Assembly: GCA_021613335.1 (NCBI GenBank)
Contig: JAJTWR010000113.1
Coordinates: 2,540,501 to 2,604,500 of the forward strand
Direction: 5' to 3'
DNA: 64,000 bases
Origin: Whitmania pigra
Lineage: Eukaryota; Annelida; Clitellata; Hirudinida; Haemopidae
The first letter of the stretch is position 1. Each line of letters starts with the position of its first letter. The notes below the pieces were generated by a model. That model was not told the DNA's origin and made no database searches. It saw only the letters and a program-made list of their open reading frames with translations. The position numbers and the translations under genes were made by a program. Of this stretch, positions 16,101-34,010 are shown piece by piece.

Positions 16101-17326
16101 CGTTAAATGTAAACTTTACATTTCTTTATGTTAAAGTCATTCGTTTTCAGCATTATGATGATAGTTTATTTTAACTACATCGATATTAACAAAGCTTGAA
16201 ATGTGAATGGTTGCAATGTTTAGATTACCACATTGGTAATTAGATCAGGGCCGGCGAACCTATGGTATGCTCAAAGTGGCACGTCAAGATGCTGGGAGAA
16301 AAGTTCATGTTTAAAATTATAATAATTTTATTTTTTTTTCTTTTATTTTTTTTATGGGAATCGTTGCTTTCAACAATGAATTACATAAAATCAACTACTA
16401 GAAAATGCTTATTATTTGACTGCTGCTTGTGCATCCTATTATTTTAATAAGCGTTCTCTAAAGTATCACTATGTCTTTTATATGCAGTACTTCATGTCTG
16501 CAGTATTTAGTTCAGTAACAGTTCAGTATTTATTTAATTATATTATGATTATAAGGCTACTTGACACGCAACAATATGTTTTTTTTTAAATTGATAATAT
16601 TGGCAAGCAATCTGAATAAGATTCGCCATTCCTGTTTTAGATTAATACTTAATGTGTAGATGATATATTACACAAACCAGAGAAAAACTTGTTCGGTGAC
16701 TTAATATGCGACGCTAATGAAGCTTTAAGGCAGTAAAATCCGGTAAAGCCATTTTTATTTAACTCTTTGAACCCTATTACCTCTGGCCATTCCCTCCTAT
16801 AACCCTAGCCCCCAGCAGTTTTCAGCTAATGACGGGGTAATGACGGTAAATGCGGCCTGCGGGGTTTAAAGGGTTAAAGCGCAAATATCAATACACAAGC
16901 AAGGAATAAATTTTTATTTTAAAATATGTTGTTTACTTTTAAAAGTGATTGAAATTGTTTATTATTTTACTTATTTATAATGTATATTTAACCCAATTGG
17001 TCGGTATCTGACGAGATATTGGTGCATAACCAAGATTGCCAGTCTCCTTACACCTCTATAAATAAATGGTATGTTATGTTAATTATCTGATTTTTTGAGA
17101 CACCAATAAACCGTTAACCAACGCTCGACAGCATACGATCACGAGCTCATTTTTCCATTACAGCTACCAAATTGTTTGTAAAAAGTAGCAGAAACAATTA
17201 ATATATAACACTTTACCAGTGAATAAAAATTAAAATTATATTAATGTCATTTTTTTCTCGTTTGTTTTTTTATGTGAAAGGAATACGTGGAATAAATAAA
17301 GTATAAAGGAATATATATAATATAAC
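16101..17326. other. Intergenic with small repeats
   Basis: No gene seen. It contains the palindromic element at 16757-16879. At about 17030-17080 there is a 3'-tail sequence (CTCTATAAATAAATGGTATGTTATGTTAA) related to 31400-31435, likely the end of a retroposon. Confidence 0.4.
16757..16879. mobile_element. Small inverted-repeat element (MITE-like)
   Basis: About 120 bp with imperfect inverted ends: TTTAACTCTTTGAACCC on the left and CTTTAACCCTTTAAACCCC on the right read in reverse. The interior is GC-rich relative to its surroundings. No coding capacity; no clear target duplication. Confidence 0.5.
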
Positions 17327-18380
17327 TGTTATATCGTTTCTAAGTAGAAAGGTGCTAGTTTATTAACAAGCAAACAAGTTAATACTTCAAGGTCACTGAA
17401 CGAGAAAGAGAGAGAGAGAGTGCAAGCTTTATTTGTTTTATTAAAGTCCGTTGCATAACTAAGATGATTTGGACTTGAGAGAGTGCGAGCAATAGCCCAA
17501 GGTTATTTGTAATAAACATTCTATTGTGTTCGTGGTGCGCTCCACTCTCATTGTTTCTCTCCCCTCGAGGCAAAGGTCATACTTCTTCCTAAAAACATCC
17601 ATCTTCTTGATCGGCCTCTCCTCTTTGGTCGTGGGGTATGTTATGCTTTGAGAAGAATCTTTTCACTTCTAGTCCTAGGATCCGTAACAACCAGGTTGAT
17701 AACTTCCGGATGCTGAGGGGCAGCAGAAGCAGGTTGTAAGTCTCCAGCATGACGTTGAAGGCATTGCTCAGAGCCTCAGCCATGTCGTCTGACAATCTTG
17801 TGAGCAACAAAGTCAACACATCTGATGTGACTCCCTCCCCTCTCAACTTCTCCATCAGACATCATAGAGCCCTGTTCCAAGTCTTCTGATGACCACTCCT
17901 GGGGCCCATCAACCTCTTGGATCTTCATACAGCCTCAAGTACACTATGTCCCCTTCGGCGAACTCCCTGCTATAAACCTTTTGCGTCTGCTGCGCTTAAC
18001 CTTTCATCTCTTCCTGTTGTAGATAACTTTGCAACTGTAGATCAATTATTGGAGTCCTTCTGTCGTCCAATTTTTGCTGGTGTCTTTTGGCCTGGTAAAG
18101 ACAAACATGGAGTAGACCTGTAAATCCACAGAAACTTCTGTATCAAATTTGATGTGACTCCCTCCCCTCTCAACTTCTGAAAAGTCCTCCTCTTGAAGAT
18201 GTCCACAAAATGTTTTACCTGGCCATTACTCTGAGGATGATACGGAGGTGAATGGATGTATAATATACCATACTTCTCAGTATCTGTGACATTGGTAACA
18301 GTAATTCTGAAACTCCTGAGATGTGAACTGTGTCTCACTGTCAGAGTACATTGTCAGTGTCATTGACGAGTACTTTCAGA
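17327..18380 (-). mobile_element. Ty3/gypsy retrotransposon remnant: integrase end plus 3' LTR
   Basis: On the minus strand, 18338-18042 encodes an integrase core tail including 'SPPYHPQSNGQ' and 'FLWIYRSTPCLSLPGQKTPA'. About 17963-17873 encodes the integrase C-terminal block 'WAPGVVIRRLGTGLYDV'. A purine-rich tract near 17560 precedes an LTR that ends GATATAACA at 17327. Stops interrupt the frame and everything upstream (gag, protease, RT) is missing. The LTR carries an inserted retroposon tail (17429-17463) and matches the solo LTR at 59952-60131. Confidence 0.8.
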
Positions 18381-19681
18381 AATCTATGCTGAGCAAAAAT
18401 TCTAATTAACTTTTTATTTTTGTCAGTGGCTGTTGTTGATGACATCTGAAGTCACTTGGAGGATTCTGAGGAACATTAATCCTCCCAGGGGTCCGGTTCC
18501 ATGCACAATTTGTTGGCCATGGCGACAATTAATTTTTGCGAAGCATTTTTGCAGCATCCTGACAAGCGCTTTAATTCTCACCCTTCCTTCAATATCCCTA
18601 ACAGAGCCCTTCCATTAAACATGCCTTCGAGCTATCCGTTTCATCCGTGTGCATCCTGAGAGCCAACTCGCACGCTAAATTTGTTCATATATTGTAATAT
18701 ATTTTCAAATCTTAATACAAATTTTAAAAATTTTGCATGTATCCCCTGCTGTATGGAATTTAATTCTATGTTTTTATTTAGATTGATAATTTTGTTAAAT
18801 TTTGTTTTAAATGTAATGATCTTATCATTTCAGATTGTTTATTTCGCTGAAATTTGTTTTTAATGAAATGTTCTGAGTCATGGTTGAAATATGACTCGAA
18901 CAAAGTTGATATTGGAAAATGACAGTTTGGTAAACATGGTCTTATTAACCTCTCATCAACTCCAACTATCCTACAACGCGAGGCCATAGCCACAAACTAA
19001 AAACAAGCAAATTCCGATCGGCTGATATTGTCAACTCGTTTACTGTACCATGCTTCAACTTGGCAATTCACGAACTCAACTTAAATAAATATCTTAGATT
19101 TTTAAGAATTTTATTCTCTAAGCAAAATTTATTTTTAAAACATTTTTTTATGATTTGTAGCTCTAACTTTTTTTTTACATGTTATAGTCATGAAATTGAA
19201 AATTGTCATGGTCAATCGGTTGAAAACCCTTGACCTTGTTTTATACATAAAATAAATAAATATTGATGATTAGGATGATGGTGACGGTGATCGTAGTGGT
19301 GAAAGTGATGGTGTTAAAAAATGAAAATATAATAGATATAATTCATTAATATTGTCATAAAAAAGTTGGCGTTTTTATAATAATAAGGTGAGTCCGACGA
19401 ATTTTACACAATTACATTCTGGATTGCAAAAAAAAGATAAATAATTAGAAATGCATGTTAAGGAAACAAACTATAAGCAAATTATAACAAGATCAAACAA
19501 CGAAATAAATTCTCAAAACTTTTCAGATAAAAGAGGACAAGGCCAAATATAAATAATTGCATCCGTTCATTACCTAAAGATCAATTAACGTACAAAGGAT
19601 TTGGCCTGGAAAAGGTAGATTATATATTCAAGGTAGTGAAGAGAAAGAGATGCAAGCCAGCAGCTGGAAAGGTATTCATCT
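18381..19681. other. Intergenic; nothing recognised
   Basis: AT-rich sequence between the gypsy remnant and actin 4. Short open frames at 18681-18863 (+) and 18778-18993 (-) overlap on opposite strands and show no domain; I treat them as chance. Confidence 0.4.
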
Positions 19682-19713
19682 CCATATATGGAAGGCCGGC
19701 AAGTCTATATAAA
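19682..19713 (+). promoter_or_regulatory. Actin 4 promoter: CArG box plus TATA box
   Basis: CCATATATGG (19682-19691) and TATATAAA (19706-19713), 24 bp start to start. The ATG is 98 bp beyond the TATA start. Confidence 0.8.
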
Positions 19714-19803
19714 CTCTTTGCAATCAGATTCTTGCATTCGTCTAATCACTCTCTTGCGTTTAGATATTCTTAGGAGTTTCAGTTGTAAGCCAGCCAAGAC
19801 AAA

Positions 19804-21569
<1,766 letters not shown>

Positions 21570-21706
21570 ACTGGCGGATATTAGTGATTATTTTCTAGCA
21601 TATCATCAAATGGAGGGTTGCCGTTGGACTTTCTTATTTCTTATTTATGTTTAGTTACATTAAAGATGTTTAAAATTTATATTTTTTAGTTTTAAATATC
21701 AATAAA

Positions 21707-23311
21707 AGTTTGTTACATCATTCAATTGAATGCATTGCATTAATTTGACTGATGGGAAAGCGTAGCAGCCCATAAATGAACTTTGATGGAGGAAAACTTA
21801 AAAACGTAACTAATTACAGTTATTAGCAATATTCAGCAACTGACTTATGAAATTGTCATAAATCCAATAGCCAAACAGTTTTAGCATAGGCTGATCTACA
21901 TAGTTATATGACAACCGAACAGTAAACCTATAAAGAAGATATTCTTGAATACAAACCATAGAAACGTTGATGATCAAGTTTATACATAATAATGGTTATA
22001 AAAATTATTTGTTTGATGAAGATACTTATATCTGAACTTATATTTAAATTTGAATATTGCCTTTTCAAATTTTCCATCATGCTGACAACTTCAAACATAG
22101 ATATGGTGAAATGATATCGTAACTGCTATGGCATTGGAATGTTAGAAGCATGTAGACCCCACTTGTGTTGCCCTTATCCCAGGGTTTTCAAAACTGCATT
22201 GAGCCTCTCAAATTGAATATCAAAGCTCTGGACGACCTTTATATTTCTTGACTTTTTTTTTAAATTTGTAAACGGAGCAAATTTAAGTATTACTTTTTCA
22301 ACATAACCAAATACTAATAAAAGCACAGTATGGATATTGCGATCCATGCTGAAAGCTCTCTAACTGTCTGCACTGCTGTGAGAAAGACAGAGAAGAGTTG
22401 AGTAGACCTTGAGAAGATTTGGAAAACATGTACATCAAGGGTAGTCTTTAAACCCAGAACTTTGTCCCATTATACAGAAGTAGTGATAAGTTTTCCATCT
22501 TTGTTTTCAAAGTAATTGCAGATCCTCCCATTCCCATTCCTCTTTGAATTCAATGTCACAGAGACAAAATGCAGTGGCCAGTTCTATAATGTAGACATAA
22601 GTCATAGTTTCTGGTTTTTTTGCGATCTAGAACAGAGAAATGGGGAAGGAACTTGTCATCAAAAGAGAAATTTTCTTTGACCGTATTTTTTTTCTTTTCC
22701 GTCTTATTAAAATGCCATTTTTTCGCCATATATTAGATGCAACACTTGGTAATATATTTAATATCATGACAATGACAATCACCATAATAAATACCAATAA
22801 AGAACCAAAAACAAAATCGCCATATATATTTGTTTGATAACAAATTAATTAACTAAATAAAATTTAACGCACTTTGCACGATTTTGCTAGTTTTTCTTAG
22901 TTTTTTCTGCGTTTGATTTGTTTATGGTATATCAATCATATGAAAATAATATCATATCATTTATAATATCATAATAAATCTAGCTTTTTTAAGCATCGCA
23001 CAAAATAGGTGTGTAGTTCTAAAATGTACAAAATATTAAAAATGAATGCGTACACATTTAAATTTATAAACAGGTTCCCGTCAGCTCTAAAATCCCAACA
23101 TGCGATTATAAAAGCAGCTGTCACCATATGTCGTGCACGCAACTAAGCTTGCAGATCCACAAATTCATCTCAGGGAGATTCTTATCATACAGTCTACTCC
23201 AGTTATACTTCAGCTTTTACATCCGATACGGATGCATAAAGCATTCAAAGATCAGTTAAAATGAAATACAACAATGAACTCCAGTTGAAAAATTGTATAT
23301 GACTTATAGAT
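21707..23311. other. Intergenic; nothing recognised
   Basis: AT-rich spacer between the convergent actin 4 and actin 5 genes. No conserved domain in any frame and no clear repeat. Confidence 0.4.
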
Positions 23312-23317
23312 TTTATT
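23312..23317 (-). terminator. Candidate poly(A) signal of actin 5
   Basis: AATAAA on the minus strand about 185 bp beyond the stop codon, similar to the spacing in actin 2 and actin 3. Confidence 0.5.
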
Positions 23318-23499
23318 TTCAATTTGGACTTGGAAACCCACTTGTAAATTTGAAGATAATAGAATCATTATAAAATGGCGAAAGACAAAGAGTTAAAAAC
23401 TTCCAAACAATTGCTTAAAGTGAAAAATAACATTTCATGATAAGCAATCGCAAAACATGAAAGTTCAATAACATCCTCAAAAAATAGATGCCCAAGAGC

Positions 23500-25332
<1,833 letters not shown>

Positions 25333-25414
25333 TTTGTCTAGGCTGGCTCACAACTAAAACTAACGAAAAAAATTTTAACGCAAGAGAGCGATAAAAGTGC
25401 TCGGATGGAGGGAG

Positions 25415-25447
25415 TTTATATAGACTCCTGCGCATCTCCTTATATGG
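25415..25447 (-). promoter_or_regulatory. Actin 5 promoter: CArG box plus TATA box
   Basis: On the minus strand CCATATAAGG (25447-25438) and TATATAAA (25422-25415), 25 bp start to start. GGTATGCAG lies just upstream. The ATG is 90 bp beyond the TATA start. Confidence 0.8.
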
Positions 25448-26450
25448 CTGCATACCTCTTCCTTGCAGAACGGCATTAATCGATGATTACAAGGGTGGTT
25501 ACATATTTCATCTTCTCTCTAGTAACATAATTAAAATGTTAACGTAATATGTTTTATTGGGTAATTAACTAATTCATTAAAATTTTGCCCTAATTGCTTG
25601 GTTCACTGTTAGGGATGAGGAGTTGAAAAAGTTCGTTTTTTTTTGTAAAATAAAGTAAAACGCTAGTTTTAATTAATTTCGGCTCAACTCACATGCATTT
25701 ACAAAATAAGTAAAGACTGAGTTCTCATATTACCACTTAAAATTATAAACAAGTATTTAATGTTATAATTGTTAAAGCTATTTAAAATTTGTAATACACT
25801 TTTCAAATACTTTTCAATGACCATGAATAAAAATATGTTGCAGTTGCTCTTTCTGGTGACCGGTGAAGGTAGCCCAGGACAAAATAGTTCCGTGATATTA
25901 GCTCAAAGTAAACCCTGCCAAATGTTAAAGCACCATAAACACCCACTCATTTAAAAAAAAGTCAAGTTTTTATGAATTGAATACGTTAGCCAAAACTAAT
26001 TCCAATTTTAATTCGAAATCAGTTTGTATGCTTTTATGACTTCTTGGAGTTTAATAGGTATCCGGAAAATTCATCGAGTGGAAAATTTATCGTCCCAAAT
26101 TTTCTTTAAGGTTCCAGCTGCCCCTGAGTTTCTATCAGACATGGGATACTTAGTACTTATATTTGTACTCATACTTGGGCCTCGAGTACTTGTTCCAATT
26201 TTAATGAAAAGCATGTTTATTGACACTTATTTGCATGGTTGGGCTTGTGAAGTCAAAATTAGCAAGATTTGACACGACTTTGCAACCAACTAAATTCTAT
26301 CGTTTAACGTACGAGTATTTTAAATATATTGCATCTTTTTTTTTATATTGTTTAGTGCATAGGCTCCACTGACCTCCCTATATGTAATGGTATTCTATGG
26401 TATTGTTGGAGAATTGAAAGGAAAAGTCATTTTACTGGCAATGCAGTAAT
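25448..26450. other. Intergenic between actin 5 and 6; nothing recognised
   Basis: No gene. Around 26145-26195 'TACTTAGTACTTATATTTGTACTC' weakly echoes the hAT subterminal repeats at 6815-7010 and may be a decayed relic. Confidence 0.35.
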
Positions 26451-26935
<485 letters not shown>

Positions 26936-28105
26936 TTGGATCTAGAATGGATAAAATTGACATTCCGCTGTATTTGATGGTAGTTCATTAATTACTTTGA
27001 CTTTTTAAATTTAACTGACTGTTTAGTTGATAACTTGTCATTAACATGTTAAATTAATTTCTAAAGAAACATTATTATAAAAATCTTTTTAAAGATACGT
27101 TTTGTTATATTGCTTGAAAATGAACTGCCCGAGAAAAGGGTAATGCCACTGCAACGCTAGTTTCTTCCAAATATTTATTTAACAACGAAAGTTGCAATGT
27201 CTTTTCCTATAAAAGATCTATAAACCGTCAAGTTCTGTTTATTCTGCATTTCTAAAAAAAGTAAATAGAAACAAAGCAACAACTAACAATTAAGAGTTAA
27301 CCAGAAGGAATATTACCCCATCGCTAATTACTTCTTGGTTAATTAGTTAGTTATCTACATAATTATTTGCGAACGTTTTATTCCATCACATCATGTGATG
27401 TCTTTTAACATCATTTAGTAACTGTAAACTTTATCAGGCCAAATATTAAACGTTTTCTTTAAACTTTCATTAATGGTTATTAACCTAAATATAAATGCAG
27501 AAAGATCTCAAAGTACAAATATTTGAAGAGCAACTAATAGGAACGAATGAATACGTAAAAGTAATTTCAGTTTTCTATTCCGAAAACGACGAAAGACTTG
27601 GCTTATTAACCTAATCATAATAAATGCCAGTTATCTTATCAAAACTGAGAAAGCAATTAAACTAGTTATAACCAGGAGTTCTCATTATTCCCAGTGTTTT
27701 ACATCATTACCGCAAAATTCTACATTCGTAAACCTTGAATTTACAGGTATTCGCAGATTCATTCAAATCTTCAATATCATCTCAATTTTTAAACAATTTT
27801 TCCAATCACCTAACCATAACTAGAGATCATAACTACAAATTCAAAGTGTTTTTAATAAGTTTTTTATTTGATTCAAATAATAAAAATAGATAACAAAGGG
27901 CATCAAATACTTGTCTTTCGATAGCAGATAAAACGTTAAAGATAGATTGGAATTAGTTTACTGGTGACATTGTTCATTCCAAAACCGAAATTGATTAAAA
28001 AAAAATAATATCTCTGAAATATAAATACATTCATAAATTACATAAAGTGTAGCAAGGTGGATAAAAAGTTTTGAGAAACGAAAGACTTGGAGTTATGAGA
28101 GAGTT

Positions 28106-28143
<38 letters not shown>

Positions 28144-28326
28144 TGAATTATGCACTCAGAAGGCATGCAAACAGAGATACTCGTTATTCCAAACATTCTC
28201 TAAGCATCAATACTCCGACAACTCTAACCAAAGATTCAGCGGGCAAGAAATTGAGTTGCACGTGAAACAACACGATAGGTTTGCCTCACAAAGCTTTCCA
28301 CTAAGCAGCTGTGCTTGAGCTCAAAG
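26936..28326. other. Intergenic; contains a GA microsatellite
   Basis: AT-rich spacer up to the actin 6 promoter. A (GA)n run lies at about 28099-28142. No coding or repeat family recognised otherwise. Confidence 0.45.
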
Positions 28327-28359
28327 CCGAAAAAGGAGATGCAACACAGTCTATAAAAT
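28327..28359 (+). promoter_or_regulatory. Actin 6 promoter: degenerate CArG box plus TATA box
   Basis: CCGAAAAAGG (28327-28336) has one base outside the CArG consensus, but it lies exactly 25 bp before TATAAAAT (28352-28359), in register with the intact boxes of the other five genes. The ATG is 97 bp beyond the TATA start. Confidence 0.65.
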
Positions 28360-28448
28360 CCCATCCAGTTATTCGATTCTCACCGCAAACTTGTTCTCGT
28401 GCCGCTCGATTATTTTCAGAGTTTCATTTGTAAGCCAGCCAAGACAAA

Positions 28449-30179
<1,731 letters not shown>

Positions 30180-30325
30180 ACTGCAGGTCATTATTGGGAA
30201 TCTGTCATTGGACGTTTCATTTTCTGCGTCAATAATTGGGTCACGAGAATTTGTTGCGGTTCTAAAATTATATTTAAATTTTATTTCGTTAATTAATATT
30301 TCGACGATATTTGCAGATCAATAAA

Positions 30326-33300
30326 TTCTAAAAATATCAGATACTGTTTTTCGTTTTATTAAATATGGAACGGAAATAGTAAGCCGTTGAATGTCTATTG
30401 TGGCTTTTAAATTGAGGGGGTCGAGTCTGCGTGTTAACCAAGAACCGAGATGAATGCTCACGACCACAGACCTCACAGGGCCTCTTCTGATTTCTTTTGC
30501 TTTTTCATGACCAAATTGAAATTCAGCTTCTTCACTGTACTAGACATTCACCCCCACAACATATCTAGCCTAATACTACTGCAACTTAACTATATCTAAT
30601 CTAGCTATAACTCTAAAACTGTTTCCAATTTAATGTATATTCAATTTAGTTTTCGATCACGTGGAGTACTTGAAATTATATTGAAGTTGTTAGAAACTTT
30701 CTTTTATTTAAGTCATCGTCAAAATCACAAAAACAGATATTGGACTTTTTACAAATGGTCATCTCTGTTTTTTTTTATGCAGATTTAAAGTTATTTTGGT
30801 ATTGTACATTTGTGCATTAATTTGTTTCATAAACGTCAACATGTTGCAAAAGGACATTAGATAATAGGCTTTTATATTAAATCTTTTCGTATTTGTTATT
30901 AATCGTTAAATATACGTATGTTTATTAAATGTCTAGTAGTGAAGTTAATTTAACCGCGAAACGCATTTTAAATTCATGAAATAGATAGAAATGTTACGAA
31001 CTGAAGTATCCTAAACATTCTCCCCCAATTACTTCAGCTTTCTTAGCCTAGAGGCGGCGGACAAAGAACTGTTAAAAAGCGTGAGCTTCATTGTGAGCTT
31101 CATTGAATGACTCACTAGTAATTTATTAGCTGATCTCTGAACCAAAAAATTTTCTGGCTCGTTCGCAACAACAATATGCTTTCTCTCCTGCAGAGATTTG
31201 TGTAGTAGCACCATTTCCGCAGCTGGGTTGATAAAAATGCACTTAATGGACTGCATGTTGTGAGGGGTTAATACATTTATTTGACTGTGATATCAACACA
31301 AAGATAATTATCATTATTGATCAAATTCAGTTACGTAGTTTTCAGTTAATAATATTATCTATTTATAACCATTTGAGTGATTATTACACAAATCCAGGTC
31401 TTCTTAACCACTATAAATAATTGTTATGTTATGTTATATTTGCAGCAAACTCTTAAAGTACGATGTATAAAATAGTTCTTCAGGCGTTTTTAATAATTTG
31501 GTAACGAACTATTTTGTACTAATGAGTCTCAAATATACGACGGATTCATGGCTGGCTTTACTCAGTTCACACGTTGGTGCTATTACCTGGGCTGCCGACC
31601 GAAATTTCCGCCCCCTACGCTCAACGGCCACGGACCCCTTAGTTATGTCAGTTTAGGAACTGAAAAGCAAACAAATTAAGGTTACGAGTGTATAATTAAA
31701 TTAAAATTTTTAAACTCGAACGGTCCCCTGCTCCATTTCTCTTGAAATTCCACATTTAAGCGTTCAATTACGTTGCTGTGAGCAACTGGCATGGACCAAA
31801 ATTTAAAAAAATGCAGTTTAATCCAAATAACTCCAAATAACGCTTGACTCATACATCTGCTTAGCTATCTATCAATTTGAAATTGTTCAGCATTTAAATA
31901 ATATATCAACACGAGAGTAAGAGTAATTATATCAAACTATATCCCTTCTGTCGGAGCTATGATGCTTTTTTTAACCCTTTGTATTTAGATCAAAGTAGTT
32001 TGGATTTCAGAATATATATTTTTAAGAAGGATCCAGAATGACGAATTTCTACCTATGGAATAATAAAAAATTGGCCCGATTTAGCACAAATCCGTCCAAG
32101 GCGAATCTCGAGTAATTTCTATTAATTGCGTTTACTTTCAAGATTCGAGAATTCACAGATATGATTCAATCGACTTAAATAATAACCAGCACTTTGTAAT
32201 TAGTGCTTGAACAACGAAACAAACATTTGAGGCAGTACGAGTGCAATTGAGGGACCTCACCACTCTTCCGAAAATGAATCAATTTGTGAGGTTGACATGG
32301 CAAACATTGTCAGATACGTTTCAGCGAGTATAAATTCCAAATTGTAACCCATCTAACATCATCGATTTCAGTAACAAGAGAAGAAAATAAGATTAGCTAT
32401 TATTATAATTACTACTACCATTGGGAGAAGTAAAATCACACCTAATAAAACAATACTCATTAAGCACATTGTTAGCATTAACAATACTAATTAAATAACT
32501 AATAACTGACATTCATCAGTCATTAATGCCATTAACATACTTAATAAAAACACACAATATAGAAAACACAAATAATATTATCTAATTAAAAATTATTATT
32601 CCATATTAATCAAATGTAATACAGGAACAGACCAATAACAATGAAGGGTCTTAGAATACTTTAGTAAGATGGGAGCCACACAATTATAGATGGGAGTCTG
32701 AGAGCAAAACACAATTTCCAAATTGTGGTAATAGGAAATGAAAATTACTGAAACAATGGAGGTAATAAAACAACATTAACAATAATATAAGATAAATACC
32801 AGCAATAACAGTTTATTGATATTAATATTAACTTTAACTAGCAACTCAACAGTCTTAACAAACAGAAGCCAGGCTTGGTAAAGCATTTAGAAATGTAACC
32901 ATTACATTATGTTAGTCAATAATAAAGCATTACTCACAATAAAATGAAATTTCTTCTCTTTAATTTTATAACCACCACCACCACCATGATTGAAGATGAT
33001 TGGAATGAAGAAATGACAGCAATTAATAAACAATATATAAATAATAGTGAACAATCTCATAAAAAGTAATTAAAAAATATTACAATAATAATAACGTTAG
33101 CAAGCACAGTTAAAAATCCCACAGACCAAAAATAATTCAGTGAGGAATTCTGTATATTGACTAGGTGACAATTCAGGACACCATCATAATCTGAGGACAT
33201 AAAATAAAAAAAATAACATAAATACTTTATTAACAACATCGAGCTTATCATCCATCTCTTAATGACAAGGAGAATAATAATTGTAAACAAAAATATAGTG

Positions 33301-34010
33301 ATCCTATTTCTCATACAAACAAGCTTTTTAAATTCTCTAAAATAACCAACATAAAAACATAAAAAGTGAGAAAGAAGCCTTTGATGACTTTGAAAGCAAT
33401 TTGTCTCAAGACTCTGCAACAAGAGATGAAACAAAAAGTTTGAATCCTTTGCACAATTCACGATTCTCTGTACAGTGTCTGGAGCTAAAGATAAGATCAT
33501 GGATACAAAATGGTTTCAATGCACGATCGCATCAAATAAGAAAAACAAATCCTTCCAGCTTCAGAGCTGTAAAAATGAAAGCTTAGATCATTGACAGTCA
33601 CGGTTCAACAATTTCAAAACTTAGAAATTTCCAAGATTTTCAGCTTCTGTGAACACAAACATCATATGTGGCACCTCTTGTGAAGCTCATCTGCTTCAAA
33701 GAGGAAGAGCTTCAGAATTAGGGGAGCCATCATCATCTGGCAGCCTTGACAACATACAATGAGTTTTAAACAATCAACAAATAGAACTGCTATGAAAGAG
33801 TGTAACCAGCCTCATCAATTTAGAAATGTTGACCAGAAAATCCAAACATTGTTGCAAATATCTAACAATTGCTATGTTACTGGCTACATAGCGTGTAAAA
33901 GCTGCTATGTTTAATTGATTTAAAAATTATCCTTAGATATCATCAATAGCAGCCTAGAGGAATCTCCCCTTTGAAAAGAAAAACAAACAGTTTCCTTGAG
34001 AAACTTCTTA
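30326..34010. other. Long intergenic stretch and probable 3' UTR
   Basis: No gene recognised on either strand. The 33.5-34.0 kb part probably includes the 3' UTR of the minus-strand SCAF-like gene. A retroposon tail-like sequence lies at about 31395-31435. Short frames such as 31029-31256 (-) and 33057-33500 (-) show no domain and have ordinary AT-rich composition. Confidence 0.45.

Noticed and set aside
17917..18123. Forward frame of 68 codons
   Set aside because: It is the antisense of the gypsy integrase end.
33057..33500. 147-codon minus frame with hydrophobic stretches
   Set aside because: AT-rich composition alone yields hydrophobic frames; no domain, no splice context, lies in the probable 3' flank of the SCAF-like gene.
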